Positions 25,620-38,619 of a stretch of 64,000 bases of DNA are shown here, piece by piece. Source of the DNA: Oxyruncus cristatus (lineage: Eukaryota > Chordata > Aves > Passeriformes > Cotingidae); the NCBI GenBank assembly GCA_013399855.1, contig VXAY01003152.1, forward strand, positions 62,001-126,000, given 5' to 3'. The position numbers were made by a program, and so were the translations under genes. The notes beneath the pieces were generated by a model. That model made no database searches. It was not told the origin of the DNA and was given only the letters and a program-made list of their open reading frames with translations. Within the stretch, counting starts at the first letter, position 1, and the number at the start of each line of letters is the position of its first letter.

Positions 25620-25990
25620 GTCACTTGCTGACGACCTGCCATATTTATTGTCAGGAGAAATGGACATTAGTTGGAAAAGCAGTTGTTAAAGGCCAAACAA
25701 TTTTTAAAGATGGCAAAGATGTGCAAGGGCTTTCCTTTTTCTAACAATGAGCCACCCCTTCAGACATCAAAAGACAAGATAATAAGACACTTCAAGCACA
25801 ATTCAAGATTATATTCAACATCTAAAGGCTCATCTCCTGTCAGTTTGCATTTACTCTCCCAGGGATGTGATGCTTCTATCATCATTCTGTCAAGAGGAGT
25901 CTGGCAGAAACGATGAGGGCCCCTCATTTCACACACTTAGTGTTTTTTATCAAATAGCCCATGCTCATTCTGATTCAACCAAAATGGAGG
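25620..25990. promoter_or_regulatory. Candidate conserved noncoding element
   Basis: A repeat-free segment of balanced composition, unlike the AT-rich neighbours, with motifs such as gacgacctgcc, aagacaagataataagac and gatttgattcaacc-like sites. An 81-codon open frame on the + strand has no recognisable domain. The call as a regulatory element is speculative. Confidence 0.2.
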
Positions 25991-28900
25991 GATAATTTGA
26001 AGAAGGTCATGCAGAAGTACAAAAATCTTGTGCTGATTTGTGTGATTAGAAGGCATTAAAATTGCATGTTTTTGTTAGTTCTGAGATGTTTTGTCAGTTT
26101 ATTTAGTACTACAGTGTTGAAGTATTAAAAATATTTTTAAAGCAAAAGGAAGTTTACTTAAAACAACACACATTCTGTTATTTGGCAAATATTTTGAACA
26201 GTGAGCTATTTTAAATGGCATTGTTTTAGTATAACCTTATAATGCATTTTCCTCCCCTTTCCTCTTTGAGAGTGGAATATTCAAGATCTCCAGGGGTAAA
26301 ACCTTCGCCCCCTCAGATGCATAAGGATTTCACTCACCGGTCATTTCATTCTTGGTAGTTTTATTTGGCTAAAGATTAAGATACTGAATTCAGCATATCA
26401 ATATAAAGGGAGTAATTTTAATACCTGAATCTTGCCACCTCATGTCTGGGCATTATACACTTCTCTTTGTAAACAAGGAATGGGAGGTTCTAACAAAGTA
26501 AAGATAAGATGGAGTAAAACTGTTTTCCTCATTTTGGAATTCTTCAATTTAACCAATAAAAATAAAAAGACTATACAGTATTGTCATGTATATCGTACGT
26601 GAAACTGATTCCAATTTACAAACCATACATGGGCCATGTAACATGTATCTCCATCTCCCATTGAAACCAATGGGATGTGAGGCTATTTAACACCTCTTAA
26701 GAAGGACCCACTGCTGAGGGACTCAGTGAGCTGCTCTGAATTTTTGAATCAGGAATTTATCAGCTGTGATAGGAAGGAACAGTGAAGAAACGTGCATTTG
26801 GCCTTGTGGAAAAAAACCCGGCTCTGTGGCTTGTCTTTGCACAACACAGAGAAAAAAAAGGTAACCTGCAATCATGGTGCATTCCAAGGGGTTTCACTGG
26901 ACAAGAAACCGCAAGGGAATTGGGAAACTGTGAACAAATTGTCAAAAAGACAGATGGAATTGCTGACTGACCTACTGGTAGGAAACACTAACAACTTCCA
27001 CCTCAGTGGTATGGTATTTATGCTGCAGTGCAGAGGGACTTCTCTAAGGAATTTGCTCTCCTTCACATGTAAATGCCTTTGTGTATATAATATATCAATG
27101 TAGTGTGCAGTATTTTTAGGGAAATTATAAGGTGCATTTAAACAGCTGCATATGTTTAAACTACCTGGCTGTTATGTCAGAATAAACAGCATTTTTTTTC
27201 TCTCACTGAAAATGCTTTCCTGCTTTATTAATATATATTGTATCTATATTCAGAAATTTGTATCCTTTCTCCTGGATTATTCTGGAGGAGAACTTATGGC
27301 TGTCTCTGCATCAGTGGGATTCTCTGTGCATCCACTTCTGTTCTGCTCCATACTGTCCGCTGGAAAACCAGCATTCCCTGAGGCTGAGCAGGGAGACAAG
27401 ATTATGTTGCAGGATACTCATTTTCAAAAAATTAAGGAGTGGCTGAGATTGCAGTGCAAATATGACTAAAAGGCAGCATGAATGTAGTTGTGCAAGATCC
27501 ATAGTACCATCAGAGAGAGCAAGAGGTCACTCTAAAAGGTTTGTATTCTGAACAGTTTGGTTTCCAGTAGGACATGACTTATTTGAGAAGTTGTCACCTG
27601 GTCTGTGGGCCAGCTCAGGCCTGTTTCATTATCATGTCTTTTCAATGGAAAGGAGCTCATATCAACAGTGGTTGATATTTTATGTGTGTATCAGTATCTT
27701 AGTGAAGTTGTTCCCTGGTATTTATTTCCACTAAAGATGAGATTCTGAAACGCTGTAGTAAATTGGGAAGGGAGAGAAGAGTGACTGCAAAGTTACAGGA
27801 CCCTTAATATAAATTCAGCTATGCTTGAATCTGTCCTAGCTTGCTTGTCTGTCTTCCTTACTCAGTCCCTTCCTTGATGCTGTAGGAGGTTTCCTTTCCT
27901 GTGCCTGGGAATGCTCTCCTGGCAACCCTCTTCTCAAGCATGAATGTGCAGAAAACAAACCCTAATAACAAGTGCTATTAAGGGTCTGTAAATTCTTTTC
28001 CATCTGCTCTCAGCTCCCAGACTGTGGAAGGTGTAGGGATACATGCAGGGAAACTAATGCAGATGCTCAGTGCCAGGGAATAAGCCAAGCATCTCCACAC
28101 TGAACAAAAACTCTTAATTTAAAAAGTATTTAACCTGTAGCTATTGTGCAGTCCACTGGAAACATTCACAGTAGGATCCTGGAAATGAAAATGAATTCCC
28201 ATAAATGAAGATATAGGAGCCACTATTTTTAAGGCATTATGGATGTGTTTTATCTTTCCATCTATCCTCTTATAAGTAACGGGGATAGCTAGTAGCTTCT
28301 GCTAAAGTAATTACATTGATTTGCTCTGTGCTGCGCACCCAGGTGCTTTCTGTACCACTATCTCAGCTGTTCTGGCAAGAATTACCTGGCGCTTTAGAGA
28401 AAGCATCATTGTGATAGAAAGTTCACATGTAAAGTCGTGAGGAGGACAGCAGTTGGTGTGTGTAAGTATAGTGTTTCTAAAGCATAAGTATTACAAACTG
28501 AAGTCTTGTTAAGTACAAAATCAAAACCTGAAAAATCTGGAGTAGAAAATTTGACATTAAGTTGTGCATTTTCAATATACATGGAAGCTCTTTCCCCAAA
28601 GCCTGCACTACTATGCAAAGAGCCTGGGAGGAGCATGCACTTATGTAAAGCAAGTGCCTATTTAAGCTCTTGCACAATGACACTGAGTAATTCTGTATGC
28701 TTCGGGGTTAGTGCTTCCATGAGTTGGCTGTGCATTGTTTTCATGGGTAAGTGAAAGTGAATAAACATGCATAAATGTGTTTCTGAAGATACAATTCAAC
28801 CTTTTTGTGTTACCATTCAACTGTTTTTCTTTTTAAACTGTGTCTTTGACTGTGGCATTTTCTCTTAGAAAATTCCTGCCCAACAAACAGCTCATTAAAT

Positions 28901-31699
28901 CATTGATGAGATTTTGTTAAACAAACACTGGATAACACAAGATATCAGTCCCTGACAAGCACATGCACAAAATGTTGCACTTACCCCGTTTTCTGAATGC
29001 TTTTGTGGATTTTCTTTTGAGGTGGAGCTGTTGTTCAGAGTTAGAAGAATTATAAGAATTATTGAATGAGCTACTAAATAAATAATGAAACCTGTAGCTC
29101 TGAAATAATTTTTTTTCATTTTTAAAAATCATTACCGTATTTCTTACAAATGTTTCACTTTCCCCCCAAAAAAGATTTTCTCAAGCCCTTCCCTCAGAGG
29201 CAGGAGCACACAGTAGCAAGCTAAAAAACAAATGGGAGCTATTTTTGCAAATCCTTCTTTCATTGGATCCTTTGGGTTCTAAAAGCCAGGCTCTGACACC
29301 AGAATTCAAACCATAAAGCCCTGAAAAACACAGGTACTGAACTGTTCAGTTTTGCTGACAAAGCTTAACAGCTCCATGTGCTGATACTGGTCAGGTTCAG
29401 TAGCAGGTGTCAGATTTTGTTCTCTCACTTGTACTTTGCAAATTGTGAAATTACATATTGCATTTCTACTATACTCTTTTGTGTATAGGAAGACATGTCA
29501 CAATTTCTAGAAGATGGGAAAGGTGCTTTTTTGGTGGTGGCCCATCCATGTTGAATATGTTCGATGTGATAGAGCCATTGGGTTTGAAGTGAATAATCCA
29601 ATACAGAAGTGACTTTAGAGAGCATCCCTTAAATGTTTCACAATATGTTAAAATAAAGCCAGTTAAAATTAAGTAAAAACAATGACACAGTGTAGAGGTT
29701 TAAAAAGTCAGTCTATAAGAAGTAAAGGCAGAAGAAGTAATTAGAATTGGTCAGACAAAACAAATTTATTTAACATGGTTACAACTATTTCTCTAACTGT
29801 TTTTGAATAGAGTCTTTTTGGTTCAAACATGAATTAGAGCAAGACGTGAAAACCTAGAGACTGGCCATCTCTCACATGTGGTGAAGCTGAGGTGCTGTAT
29901 AAGATATTGGGATAATGGAATTTGTGGCATTTTAAATGTAGGTATTTCTCAAGTCAGCTGTAGGGAGGAGGGGGTTTTAGTAGTTGTCTGTTTTATTCCT
30001 TTAATTGCAAAATAAATTGTGTATAATGGCAGAATCAGCAAAGACTGATTCCGTCAGTTGTACAGAAAGACAGATTGGTTAAACTACTTGGCATGTCGTA
30101 AAATATGTAGAATTTATAGGGAGATCTGTTCCAACACTGGAAACGTGTTCAGCAGTCTTTCTTATTCACTTGCTGTGATATTGGTTCTGAAATAATTTTG
30201 CAATCTTTCTAGTCAAACTTGCCTTCATGAGAGAATTGTCATGTAAGTTCAGATAAAAACCAAATCTACTTGTTTAATGAGAGGTGAAAAATGACTATGG
30301 TTTCAGATAGACCATATATAAAATGTGTCTTCCCGATGGAAAATATAACTTACAAATGTGGTGCCTCTAAAACAATCAGTAGTCATTTAGAAATTGTTTT
30401 TGCAGGTAATTTTGCTGGAATGGTACTGTCCAAAAAGGGGATTTCTGTGATGCACATCAGCAGCTGCCAGTGTGGCATATTTTGACTACAAGAAGTGTGG
30501 TGGTTTGCATGAACTGAGCTTGTTTAATATGCTTTATTTTTCTGTAATGTAATTGTAGTTGAAATAACGTTCATACATTTTAGACAAAGCAGAGGCCAAA
30601 ACTCACTATCAAAGTATCTCAACTTCATTGTCATACCAATATCATGCTGCATTACTTACAATTTTTACATAGAATCTTAAGCAATGAAATCAAACCTAAG
30701 TAATATGGAATGCTAAAACACTTGCCTTGCAATTTGCTTAGTTGCAGTTCATGGAAAATCTTACTCCAGGCTTTGTGATAGGGACACAATGCCTGTAAGT
30801 TGATAGAGAGGAGTTTTGCTGTAAGGATGTGATGAACTGTCAAGGGAAATTAAAGGAGACTTGCCTAGCACTGTGGCAATATGTAATGACTCCATGAGAA
30901 GCACTGTAATAATCCTTCCAGGCCCTGATCTGGGCACCAAGCAACACCTTCTGATATTCTGGGATGACAGAGCAAGATGGGCAAGGTAACTGAATGAAAC
31001 CCACACAAGGATTTGGCATATCTGAAGACTGTGTGCCTAGTAAAGCACAGACCCCGTGCAGCTGAGAAAGTATTTACTACTTTTAAGGCCATGCTGTTCT
31101 TTGGGGTGTGATCCTTCTCTCCTTGGGGGGGGACTGGGATGGAGAGGATTCCAGTGAAAACCTGTGGGGTGATATTCCTCTCTGCTGTTCACTCATTTAC
31201 CTATATAGGATAGAATTAGCTCCTATTGCTAGAAGGAATATTTATTTGTATTAATTTATTAAAGATCATCTGTATCTGGCTTGTATTCCTATGACACAAG
31301 AGCTGATTTCTACCTAACCTAATTAAGGTCATTTACACCCAAACTCGGTACATGTAAAATGCTATCTTGGCGGGATGGGAATGTGTTATGCCTACTTAAG
31401 ACAGATCTACCCATAGTGCAATGCAGGAAAGACTTTTCTACTTTGGGATTATGTTTTTATCTCAAATGCAGCAGAGCAACATAAAACCCATAAACCCATT
31501 TATTTTTTATAATCATGTATTTCTGTAAGTCACAGTTTTAGCTGACAATTCCCACCCTTTATTGACCTGTTTTGTGAGATTTTTGTAAACTAGCTAATAA
31601 ACCTTTGCTGTTGCTGCTAAGTTTAATACAGTTCATTACATTCACAGTTGACATAAAAACTATGGCTTAGTTTTAAAAAATTAGTTAATTAGTTAATTA
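25991..31699. other. Unique AT-rich intron
   Basis: No repeats, RNA genes or exons recognised in 5.7 kb. Overlapping short frames around 26760-27500 and 30650-31090 carry no known domain. Confidence 0.55.
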
Positions 31700-33040
31700 A
31701 AAATTGTTCAAAATATCTTAACAATAAACACTGATATTTGTTCACAAATACACTTTCGTGTTACATCCTTCTCAACACAGAACATTTTCTCTGATTCATC
31801 CTCAGAATCACTTTTTAAAGCATGTATTTCTAAGTTTAGATTTAACCTGTATGCTTTAAGAACTGTCGATTGCATGTTCCCATAACTAAGAGATAAAAAG
31901 CATATGTTGTGACAGTAGCTTGGTCTGTAGGAGCTGTGTTGGAGTCTAGGGCAGTGGTGGCTGCTTGGGGAAGTATTGAGTACAGTTGATGCAGTTATCC
32001 TACTTGTTTGTTGTCTGTGGAACCTAAGATAGCAACTGAGGCACTGAGTGTTGGACTTGCTCAGCGTTATAAGTCTTTTTGTTAGCCCAGACAACGGTGT
32101 GACTGCTGTTGATGGTCAGTCCACCGCGGATATCAGTGAAAGGGTCTGTTCACCAGCTGATGGGTATCTGTTGGATGAGAAGAGCCTCTACTGTGAAAGA
32201 ATGACCTCATGCTTGGAGTAATGGTATGCGATGCCTATGATGGTGGGAATGTTGGTTGAAGTGTGCAACAGTGGAGTACAACTGTTAGTTCAGTACTGAG
32301 ATGAATTTTAGGCTTCCTGCTGGAATCTTCTGCTGCAGATAGGTTAGTAAAGATAATCTGTGAAGACTAGAGATCTGCCTCAGGATTGTATTGAGTGTCC
32401 ATCCTCCTGTCAGGGAGCCATGAGGCTTGCTGTTCCCTAAGAGAAGGTGAGTCAGAAGTGGTAGATGACCCCCACTGATGGGGAGGGGGTACACGGCAGT
32501 TTGACACCAGATCCAAGGTCTACCCAGGCAGCTCAAATGGAAACACACGGAAATGGGGTCAAAGACAGGACTAGAGACAAACCTACAACATATGCAATGA
32601 GAGTTTGACTCAGGAGAGAAGCTACCTACAATGTAAATCCAAGGTTCATTCAGGAGGCAGGGCAAGAGACAGGGCTGGAGGCTGCTGTGAGTGAAATGTA
32701 ACTTCCGCAAGGACTGAATGCTAAGGACTCCCTGTCCCATGGGCAGGACGCGTAGGAGGAGGCTCCAGAGCATCAGATTTGGGATCTTAAGACCTGTTGG
32801 TGCTCTCATGGCCTTAACAGCACAATTTTCCCATTGGCAGCTAGAGCTGAATTTTGAAGTGTCTTTGTAACTCAGCAAAAAGTAATAAACAGGAGCCCTG
32901 TAATGAAGTGTATGTGGTATAGGCAGATAAGACGTCAGTGTGGCAGGTTTTATTGCTCTACTCGGACCAGTGGTGCTCAGCAGTGTGAAGTTTATTCCAG
33001 ACAGGGATGATGCTGTTTTCACAATTTGTGTGACCAAGAT
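31700..33040 (-). other. Unclassified block with long minus-strand open frames
   Basis: The minus strand holds open frames of 250 codons (33037-32285) and 128 codons (32094-31708). The block from about 32100 has higher GC than its surroundings. The predicted proteins are rich in Leu, Ser, Pro and Cys with no domain I recognise. The minus strand is pyrimidine-rich, which lowers the number of stop codons and makes long frames likely by composition. A decayed LTR or other mobile element, or part of a noncoding RNA, would also fit. There is no splice or promoter evidence for a gene. Confidence 0.35.
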
Positions 33041-34641
33041 TTAAGAGAAGATGCTCTGTGAACTTTTCCATACTGGTTGATTTTATGAAGTTTGATGTGT
33101 GGAAGGGCTTTTTCCCCCCCCAGCCTCAAGCAGTGGGGAAAACCATCTTCTCAGATCTTCCTTTCTCAGCCTTATGAGCCTGAGAAGACTTGATTACACT
33201 GTCTGTGCTGGGACCTTATAAAAGATGAGTCTTACACATGTAAATGAAGGCTTCTAAGGTTTGGTAATTAGCAGGTTTTTATCCTAGCAAAACTTTCTAA
33301 TGTTTATTTTCAATTAAATAAAAATGAACGGTGGACAGGGAAAACACTTTCACTTCCCAAATTTAATGATGATCTTCATACTTTATAAGTTCTCCTTGGA
33401 GCTTTTCAGAAGGCCCTTCAAGCTTATCTCAGAAGACAATTTTCAATGTACAGCTTTCAAACACAGGACCAGCTCTCCAAGGATCTCTGCTGGTGGTGGC
33501 TGTGGAACACCACACTGCTACTTGTGATTATTTCCTCTGTGCATTAAACCCAGGTTGTCTTTTATAGCTATTGTCCTTTTAACTAAAGTAGTTAGGAAAA
33601 CATGTTCCATTTGCAGAGTGTACGGGTTGATACTGCCCTGGTGACTAGTGGTGCCTGTCAAAGGAATGAATTTTATGCCTGTGGAATATTAATGTGAGGT
33701 GCTCATGCATAAAAAAAGAAGTTAGCTGAAATTTGCATAACACTTCCTGCACCTGCTTGAATGAACTGTTAGATTATTGTACCAGCCTGCCCCAGTTCAA
33801 ACACTTCAGCTTCTGCCATTCTCAATGGATTAGTAAAAATAATTGTGTGGTTTGACAGAGGAATTTATATTGTGTTTGAGAGTCTTTGAGCAAACACTAG
33901 AGAGTGAAAAATACATTATAGACCTGGTGAGCCGTGCTATGGGAAATGTAAACGAAAGCAGTGATATATCTTTAGGAGTTGTTTCCCTTTTGCTACTTGT
34001 GAAACACCTCCCATTTTAATCAATTTTGAATGAATAAGATCTGTAGTATAAACTGATGAGTGAAATTTATTAAACTGTAACTATCATACAATATTACAGA
34101 AGAATAAGGGAAATTATTACATTTTCCAGGGGTGAAGTTAAATTTGATCTCTGAGGACTTGACCAAAAGTCAGCTTTTGACTCAAACACCTATGTTTTAA
34201 AGAAGGGTGTACTGTTTTCCTTGTGCATGTCTTTGCGTGGCTCCCTTTGTGATGAGAGAGAAAAGTTGCCTTTATTTATTAAGATGGAGACAGCAAAGTA
34301 TTCTAATCTCCTCAAGTACTTATCTCCTTGGGCTCCTTCCTCTGGATTAAGAATGCAATAGGTATTGATATTGTAGATGTTGACTGTTAGGTTCCCATAG
34401 CTGCACTAACTGTGATAGGTGTTGAAACAGAGTTATTATATACACTTAAGGGTCATCCAGAAGAGAGAACAAAATGAGATGGTAAGGATAAATACTTAAT
34501 GTACTCTAGGTTTTTTATATTTAAGAGAAGAAAAAAAAAGTGCCACAGAGCTTGGAGGTCAAATTCAGGTACTCAGAAGACAATAACAGAGAAAACAGAC
34601 TTGTGGTTAAAAATACAGCCATAAACTTACTAGCTGAGGTT
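33041..34641. other. Unique intron
   Basis: Nothing recognised apart from a C8 run near 33115. Confidence 0.5.
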
Positions 34642-34835
34642 ATCACAGAATCACAGAATGGGTAAGGTTGGAAGGAACCACAGTGGGTCATCTGGTCCAA
34701 ACTTTCTGCTCAAGCAGGGTCATCCTAGATCACATTGTACAGGATTTTGTCCATGAATATCTCTAGTGAGGGAAGACTCCACAACCTCTCTAGGCAGTCT
34801 TTTCCAGTGATCAGTCACTGTCACAGTAAAGTACT

Positions 34836-36050
34836 TCAGGTGAAAGTTCTGGTGGAACGTCCTTGTATCAGTCTCTGAACATTACTTCTTGTCCTGTTGC
34901 TTGGCACCATCAAGAAGAGCCTGGCTACAACCTCATGATGCCCTTCTTTCAGATACTTGTATCTGGTAAGGTCCTCTCTCAGTTGTCTCTTCTCAAGGCT
35001 GAACAGGCCCAGTTGCCTCAGCCTTTCCTCATAAGAGAGATGTTTCAGTCCTTGATCATCTTCATTGCCATCCACTCGACAGACTCCAGGAGCTCCATGT
35101 ACTGAGGAGCTTGTAACTGGACACAGCACTCCAGATGTGGCATCACTAGGGCTGAGAAGAGGGGCAGGATCACTTCCCTTGACCTGCTGGCAATGCTCTT
35201 CCTAATGCACCCCAGGACACACCTTCTTGGCCTCAAGGGCACAGTGCTTGATCATGGGCAGGTTGTTGTCCATCAGGACCCCCAGGTCCTTTTCTGCAGA
35301 GCTGCTTTCCAGCAGATCAGCCCCCAGCCTGTACTGGTGCATGGGGTAATTCTTCCCCAGGTGCAGGACCTTCTATTAGCTTTTGCTGAATTTCAGACAG
35401 TTCTTCTCTGCCCATCTCTCAGACCTGTTGAGGTCCTTTTGAAGGGCTGCACAGCACTTTCGGGTATCAGTCACTCCTCCCAGTTTTGTGTCATCAGCAA
35501 ACTTGCTGACGAGGTATTTGTCCCTTCGTCCAATTCGTTGATGAACCAGTTAAACACTAATGTGCCAGTGCTGAACTTTGGGGGACACCACTAGTGACAG
35601 GCCTCCAACTAGACCCTGTGCCACTAATTATGACCTCCTGGGATCTGCCATTCAGCCAGTTCTCAGTCCGTCTCACTGTCTGCTCATCCAGTCCACACTT
35701 CCTGAGTGTCTGTGAGGATGCTGTGAGAGACAGTGTCAGAAGCCTCGCTGAAGTCAAGGCAGACAGTAACCAGCTTGCCCCTCATCCATCCAGGTAGTTT
35801 TCTCAGGAGGCAATCAGGATTGTCAAGCATTTAGTGAATCCATGCTACTACTCCTGATCACCTTCTTGTCAGCCATGTGGATATAGATGGCCTCCAGAAT
35901 GAGTCGCTCCATCAGCTTTCCTGGGACTGAGGTGAGGCTGACTGGCCAATAGTTCCCTGGGTCCTCCTTCTTGCCCTTTTTGAAGACTGAGGTGACATTT
36001 ATTTTCTTCAGAGGTCCTCAGGTACCTTTCAATGATGATCGTGAGTGGCC
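34836..36050 (-). pseudogene. CR1 reverse transcriptase remnant, C-terminal half
   Basis: The frames read in order: PLTIIIER, a decayed thumb-side block, CGLDEQTVRRTENWLNGR, SWRPVTSGVPQSSALAH (family motif SGVPQGS with Gly to Ser), FADDTKLG (catalytic FADD intact at 35501-35490), ILGCIRK-type sequence as LGCIRKSIASRSREVILP, and HLSYEERLRQLGLFSLEKR near the C terminus. Frameshifts and stops separate the blocks. The conserved FADD does not imply activity. Confidence 0.9.
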
Positions 36051-36059
36051 TCGCTATGG

Positions 36060-36985
36060 TGGGTCTCCCTTCAGTTTAGTAATGGGCCCACACAATCCTT
36101 TATTTTCCTTTTGTTATTGATATTGATATATTTGAAGAAGACCTTGTTGTCCTTTACATTCTTGGCCAAATTTAATTCCAGATGGGCTTTGACCTTCCTT
36201 GTATCATTTCTACTTACTCTGACAACCTCTCTATATTGATTCCAAGTGACTTGACCCTGCTTCCACCTCCTGTGTATATTTTGCTTGTGCTAGAGTAATG
36301 ACAAGAGTTCTTTATTCATACACACAGATCTTTTGCCCCCTTTGCCCAATTTCTTGCTCACTGGAATACATCATTCTTGAACCTGGAGGAAGTAATCCTT
36401 GAATATCAACCAGCTCTCTTGGACTCTTCTTCCCTCAGGACTTGTTCCCATGGGATTCTTCCAAGAAGATCCCTAAAGAGACTAATATTAACTCTCCTGA
36501 AGTCTGAATTTTCAACCTTATTAGCTGCCTTAATTCATACTTGCCTGATACTGAATTCCACGGTGTCGTAGTCAGTAAAGCCAAGGCTCCCTCTAAACTT
36601 CTCGTCTCCAGCAAGGCCTTGCCTGTTTGTACGTATAGGCGAAGCAGCACACCATTCCTTGTGGGATCTTCCAATACGTGTGTCAGGAAGCTGTCATCAA
36701 CTTCCAGTGCAAGAACCAGTGCCTGTAACTTTGAGGCTGCTTCAAGTTGCCTGTAGGCCTCATCCACTTCCTCCTCCTGATCAGGCAGCCTGTAGCAAAC
36801 ACCCACAACAATGTCACCCTTATTACTCTACCTTTTTATCCTAACTCACAAGCTCTTGATTTGCTTGTCTTCCACACAAAGAAAGAGCTCAATACACTCC
36901 AAGTGTTGCCTCACATAGAGGGCAACTCCACCACCGTGCCTTCCTGGTCTGTCTTTCCTAAACAGTGTGCAGTGCCTCATGACTA
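36060..36985 (-). pseudogene. CR1 endonuclease-linker remnant of copy B
   Basis: Starts with the GGGVALYV block of the apurinic-type endonuclease and GVCYRLPDQEEEVDEAYRQLE, jumps to FLTHVLEDPTRNGVLL, and continues into the linker (ARAKYTGG-like sequence, then HLELNLAKNVKDNK and FFKYIN). The region with the catalytic Asp of GDFN is deleted. Confidence 0.82.
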
Positions 36986-37199
36986 TCTCATCTTAAGGCA
37001 AAATGGTTTTTTTAACTCTTGTGCTGTCACATACGTATATGTATATATGTATTGGTTTACCTGCTAATCCTACTGGAAACCTCATTCCGAACCTTGTACT
37101 GTGGTAGTTAGAAACCCTAACCTGAATTGTCAGCTAGAAACATTCATGTCCAGTTTGTACCCATCTGTTTTTATTTCATTATCACCCCCAACTATCAGG

Positions 37200-38450
37200 G
37201 AAAAAAAATATACTTGCACTGAGTAATCGCATGTTCCCTCATCCACTGTTACTGATTTTCCAGCATTGTTTATTGGAGGCAGGGCAGGGGTATATGCCTT
37301 TTTTGAACTTTGATTTCTGGTTAACATATGTGTAGAAGACCTTTCTGTTACTCTTTGCATCCCTCGCCAGGTTCAGTTCCAGCTTTGCCATCCCTACACA
37401 GCTGTACTTTGTCTCTATACTCTCCCTGGGTCACCTGTCCTAGCTTCAACTGTATATGTATTTGCATCTTTCCCTTTAGTTTGACCAGAAGTTCCCTACT
37501 CAGCCATGCCAGTCTATTACCTTCCTTGCCCAGTTTCTTGCTCCTGGGGATTGCTAGCTCTTGCACTCTATGGAAGGCTTCCTGAAAGATCTGCCAGTTC
37601 CATGTCCTTATCCCCGAGGGCAGTCTCCTGGGGATCCCACCAACTATCTCCCTGAAGAGCTGGAATTTTTCTTTCCTAATGTTTAGGGGCCTAACTTTAC
37701 TCCTTACCTGACCCATATTCCTCAGAACTGTGACCTCCAGCAATGCATGATCACTACAGCCTAGGCTGCCTCCAATCTTGACATCCCCAATAAGCTCACT
37801 TGCACTAGTGACCAACGGAGACAGTAATGCATTTCTTCTGGTAAGACTGTCTGGTCTGTAAGACTGTCTCTTCTGGTAAGATCAGGGTCGAGACGTTATC
37901 CTTCACGCATTCCAGGGATCTCCTGTATTGTGTCCAGCTTGCCGTGCTACTTTTCCAGCAGATGTCAGAGTGGTTGAATTTCCCCATCAGGACAAGAATC
38001 TGCAAGTGCTATGGCTCCTGTAGCTGGAGGGAGAAGGCTCCATCAATAGGCTCCCCTTGATCAGGTGGCCTGGAGTAGACACCGACTATAAGGCTCCCTT
38101 TGTTGCCTTGGTCTTTGATTCTTACCCACAGACTTTTCACCTGCTTGTGGCTGTTCTTCAAAGACCCCTCTGACTCTCCTTCCTCCCATCTTTTCTGAAC
38201 AACCTGTAGCTATTGATAGCTGCACTTCTGTCATGACTGCAATGATTCTTATGGGTCCCTTCCAACTCAGGATATTCTATGATTCCGGTCATGTGAGCTA
38301 TCCCACCACATCTTGTAACTGCAATGAGATCAAAACTGTATGACTGCACTCGGATCTCAAGTTCCTCCTGTTTGATCCCCATACTGCATGTGTTCATTTT
38401 AGAGAAGTATTTGATTGAATCCATATCCAAGTGGGGGTGGAAAGGAATTC
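37200..38450 (-). pseudogene. CR1 endonuclease and linker remnant of copy A
   Basis: Blocks in order are KQEELEIRVQSY (38390 region), NSYRLFRKDG, LVLMGKFNHSDICW (37997-37960; the family motif GDFN has become GKFN, losing the catalytic Asp), IGGSLGCSDHALLEV, GGIPRRL and KKLGKEGNRLAWLSRELL, then EYRDKVQLCRDG and NLARDAKSNRKVF. A local tangle of 17- and 35-bp duplications built on ggtaagactgtct lies at 37834-37881. Confidence 0.85.
38239..38285 (+). mobile_element. CR1 3' tail nested in CR1 copy A
   Basis: The segment atgggtcccttccaactcag followed by gatattctatgattc is the extreme 3' end of a CR1 in sense orientation, inside the antisense endonuclease of copy A. Removing it restores the run from HMTG to SAAINSYRLFRKD in the host element. 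The hexamer gtcatg on both sides (38230-38235 and 38288-38293) could be a target duplication. Confidence 0.8.
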
Positions 38451-38619
38451 TCCATAGTCCTGTCTAGTGGTTATGTCTTTGGATGCTTGTTCTTGCTGGA
38501 GGTATCCCTTCTTAAGCCTCCTTTTGCTACTTGGGCAGTCACTAAAGTTCTTCCATTCCCACATCCCCTCTCTGGCAAGCCTGGCTATGTCCCTATTCCC
38601 CTTCAAATCTATGTTAAAG

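Larger units (their letters stand above)
34642..36985 (-). mobile_element. CR1 LINE copy B (EN, linker, RT, 3' UTR)
   Basis: In the minus direction the copy begins in the endonuclease domain (FRKDRPGRHGGGVALYV near 36975), runs through GVCYRLPDQEEEVDEA, then the endonuclease-RT linker, then the second half of the reverse transcriptase. It ends in the CR1 3' UTR with the tail that reads atcacagaatcacagaatgg on the + strand at 34642. Two internal deletions are visible: the endonuclease segment with the GDFN motif, and the N-terminal half of the RT near 36055-36080. It is frameshifted throughout and dead. Confidence 0.9.

Noticed and set aside
32285..33037. 250-codon minus-strand frame as a protein-coding gene
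   Set aside because: No known domain, low-complexity Leu/Ser/Pro/Cys composition, no promoter or splice context, and a stop-poor pyrimidine-rich strand.
34836..35129. 97-codon minus-strand frame as a host gene
   Set aside because: HLSYEERLRQLGLFSLEKR is the conserved C-terminal part of the CR1 reverse transcriptase.
37348..37815. 155-codon minus-strand frame as a host gene
   Set aside because: Its SLGCSDHALLEV and LAWLSRELL blocks are those of the CR1 endonuclease-linker; it is part of CR1 copy A.
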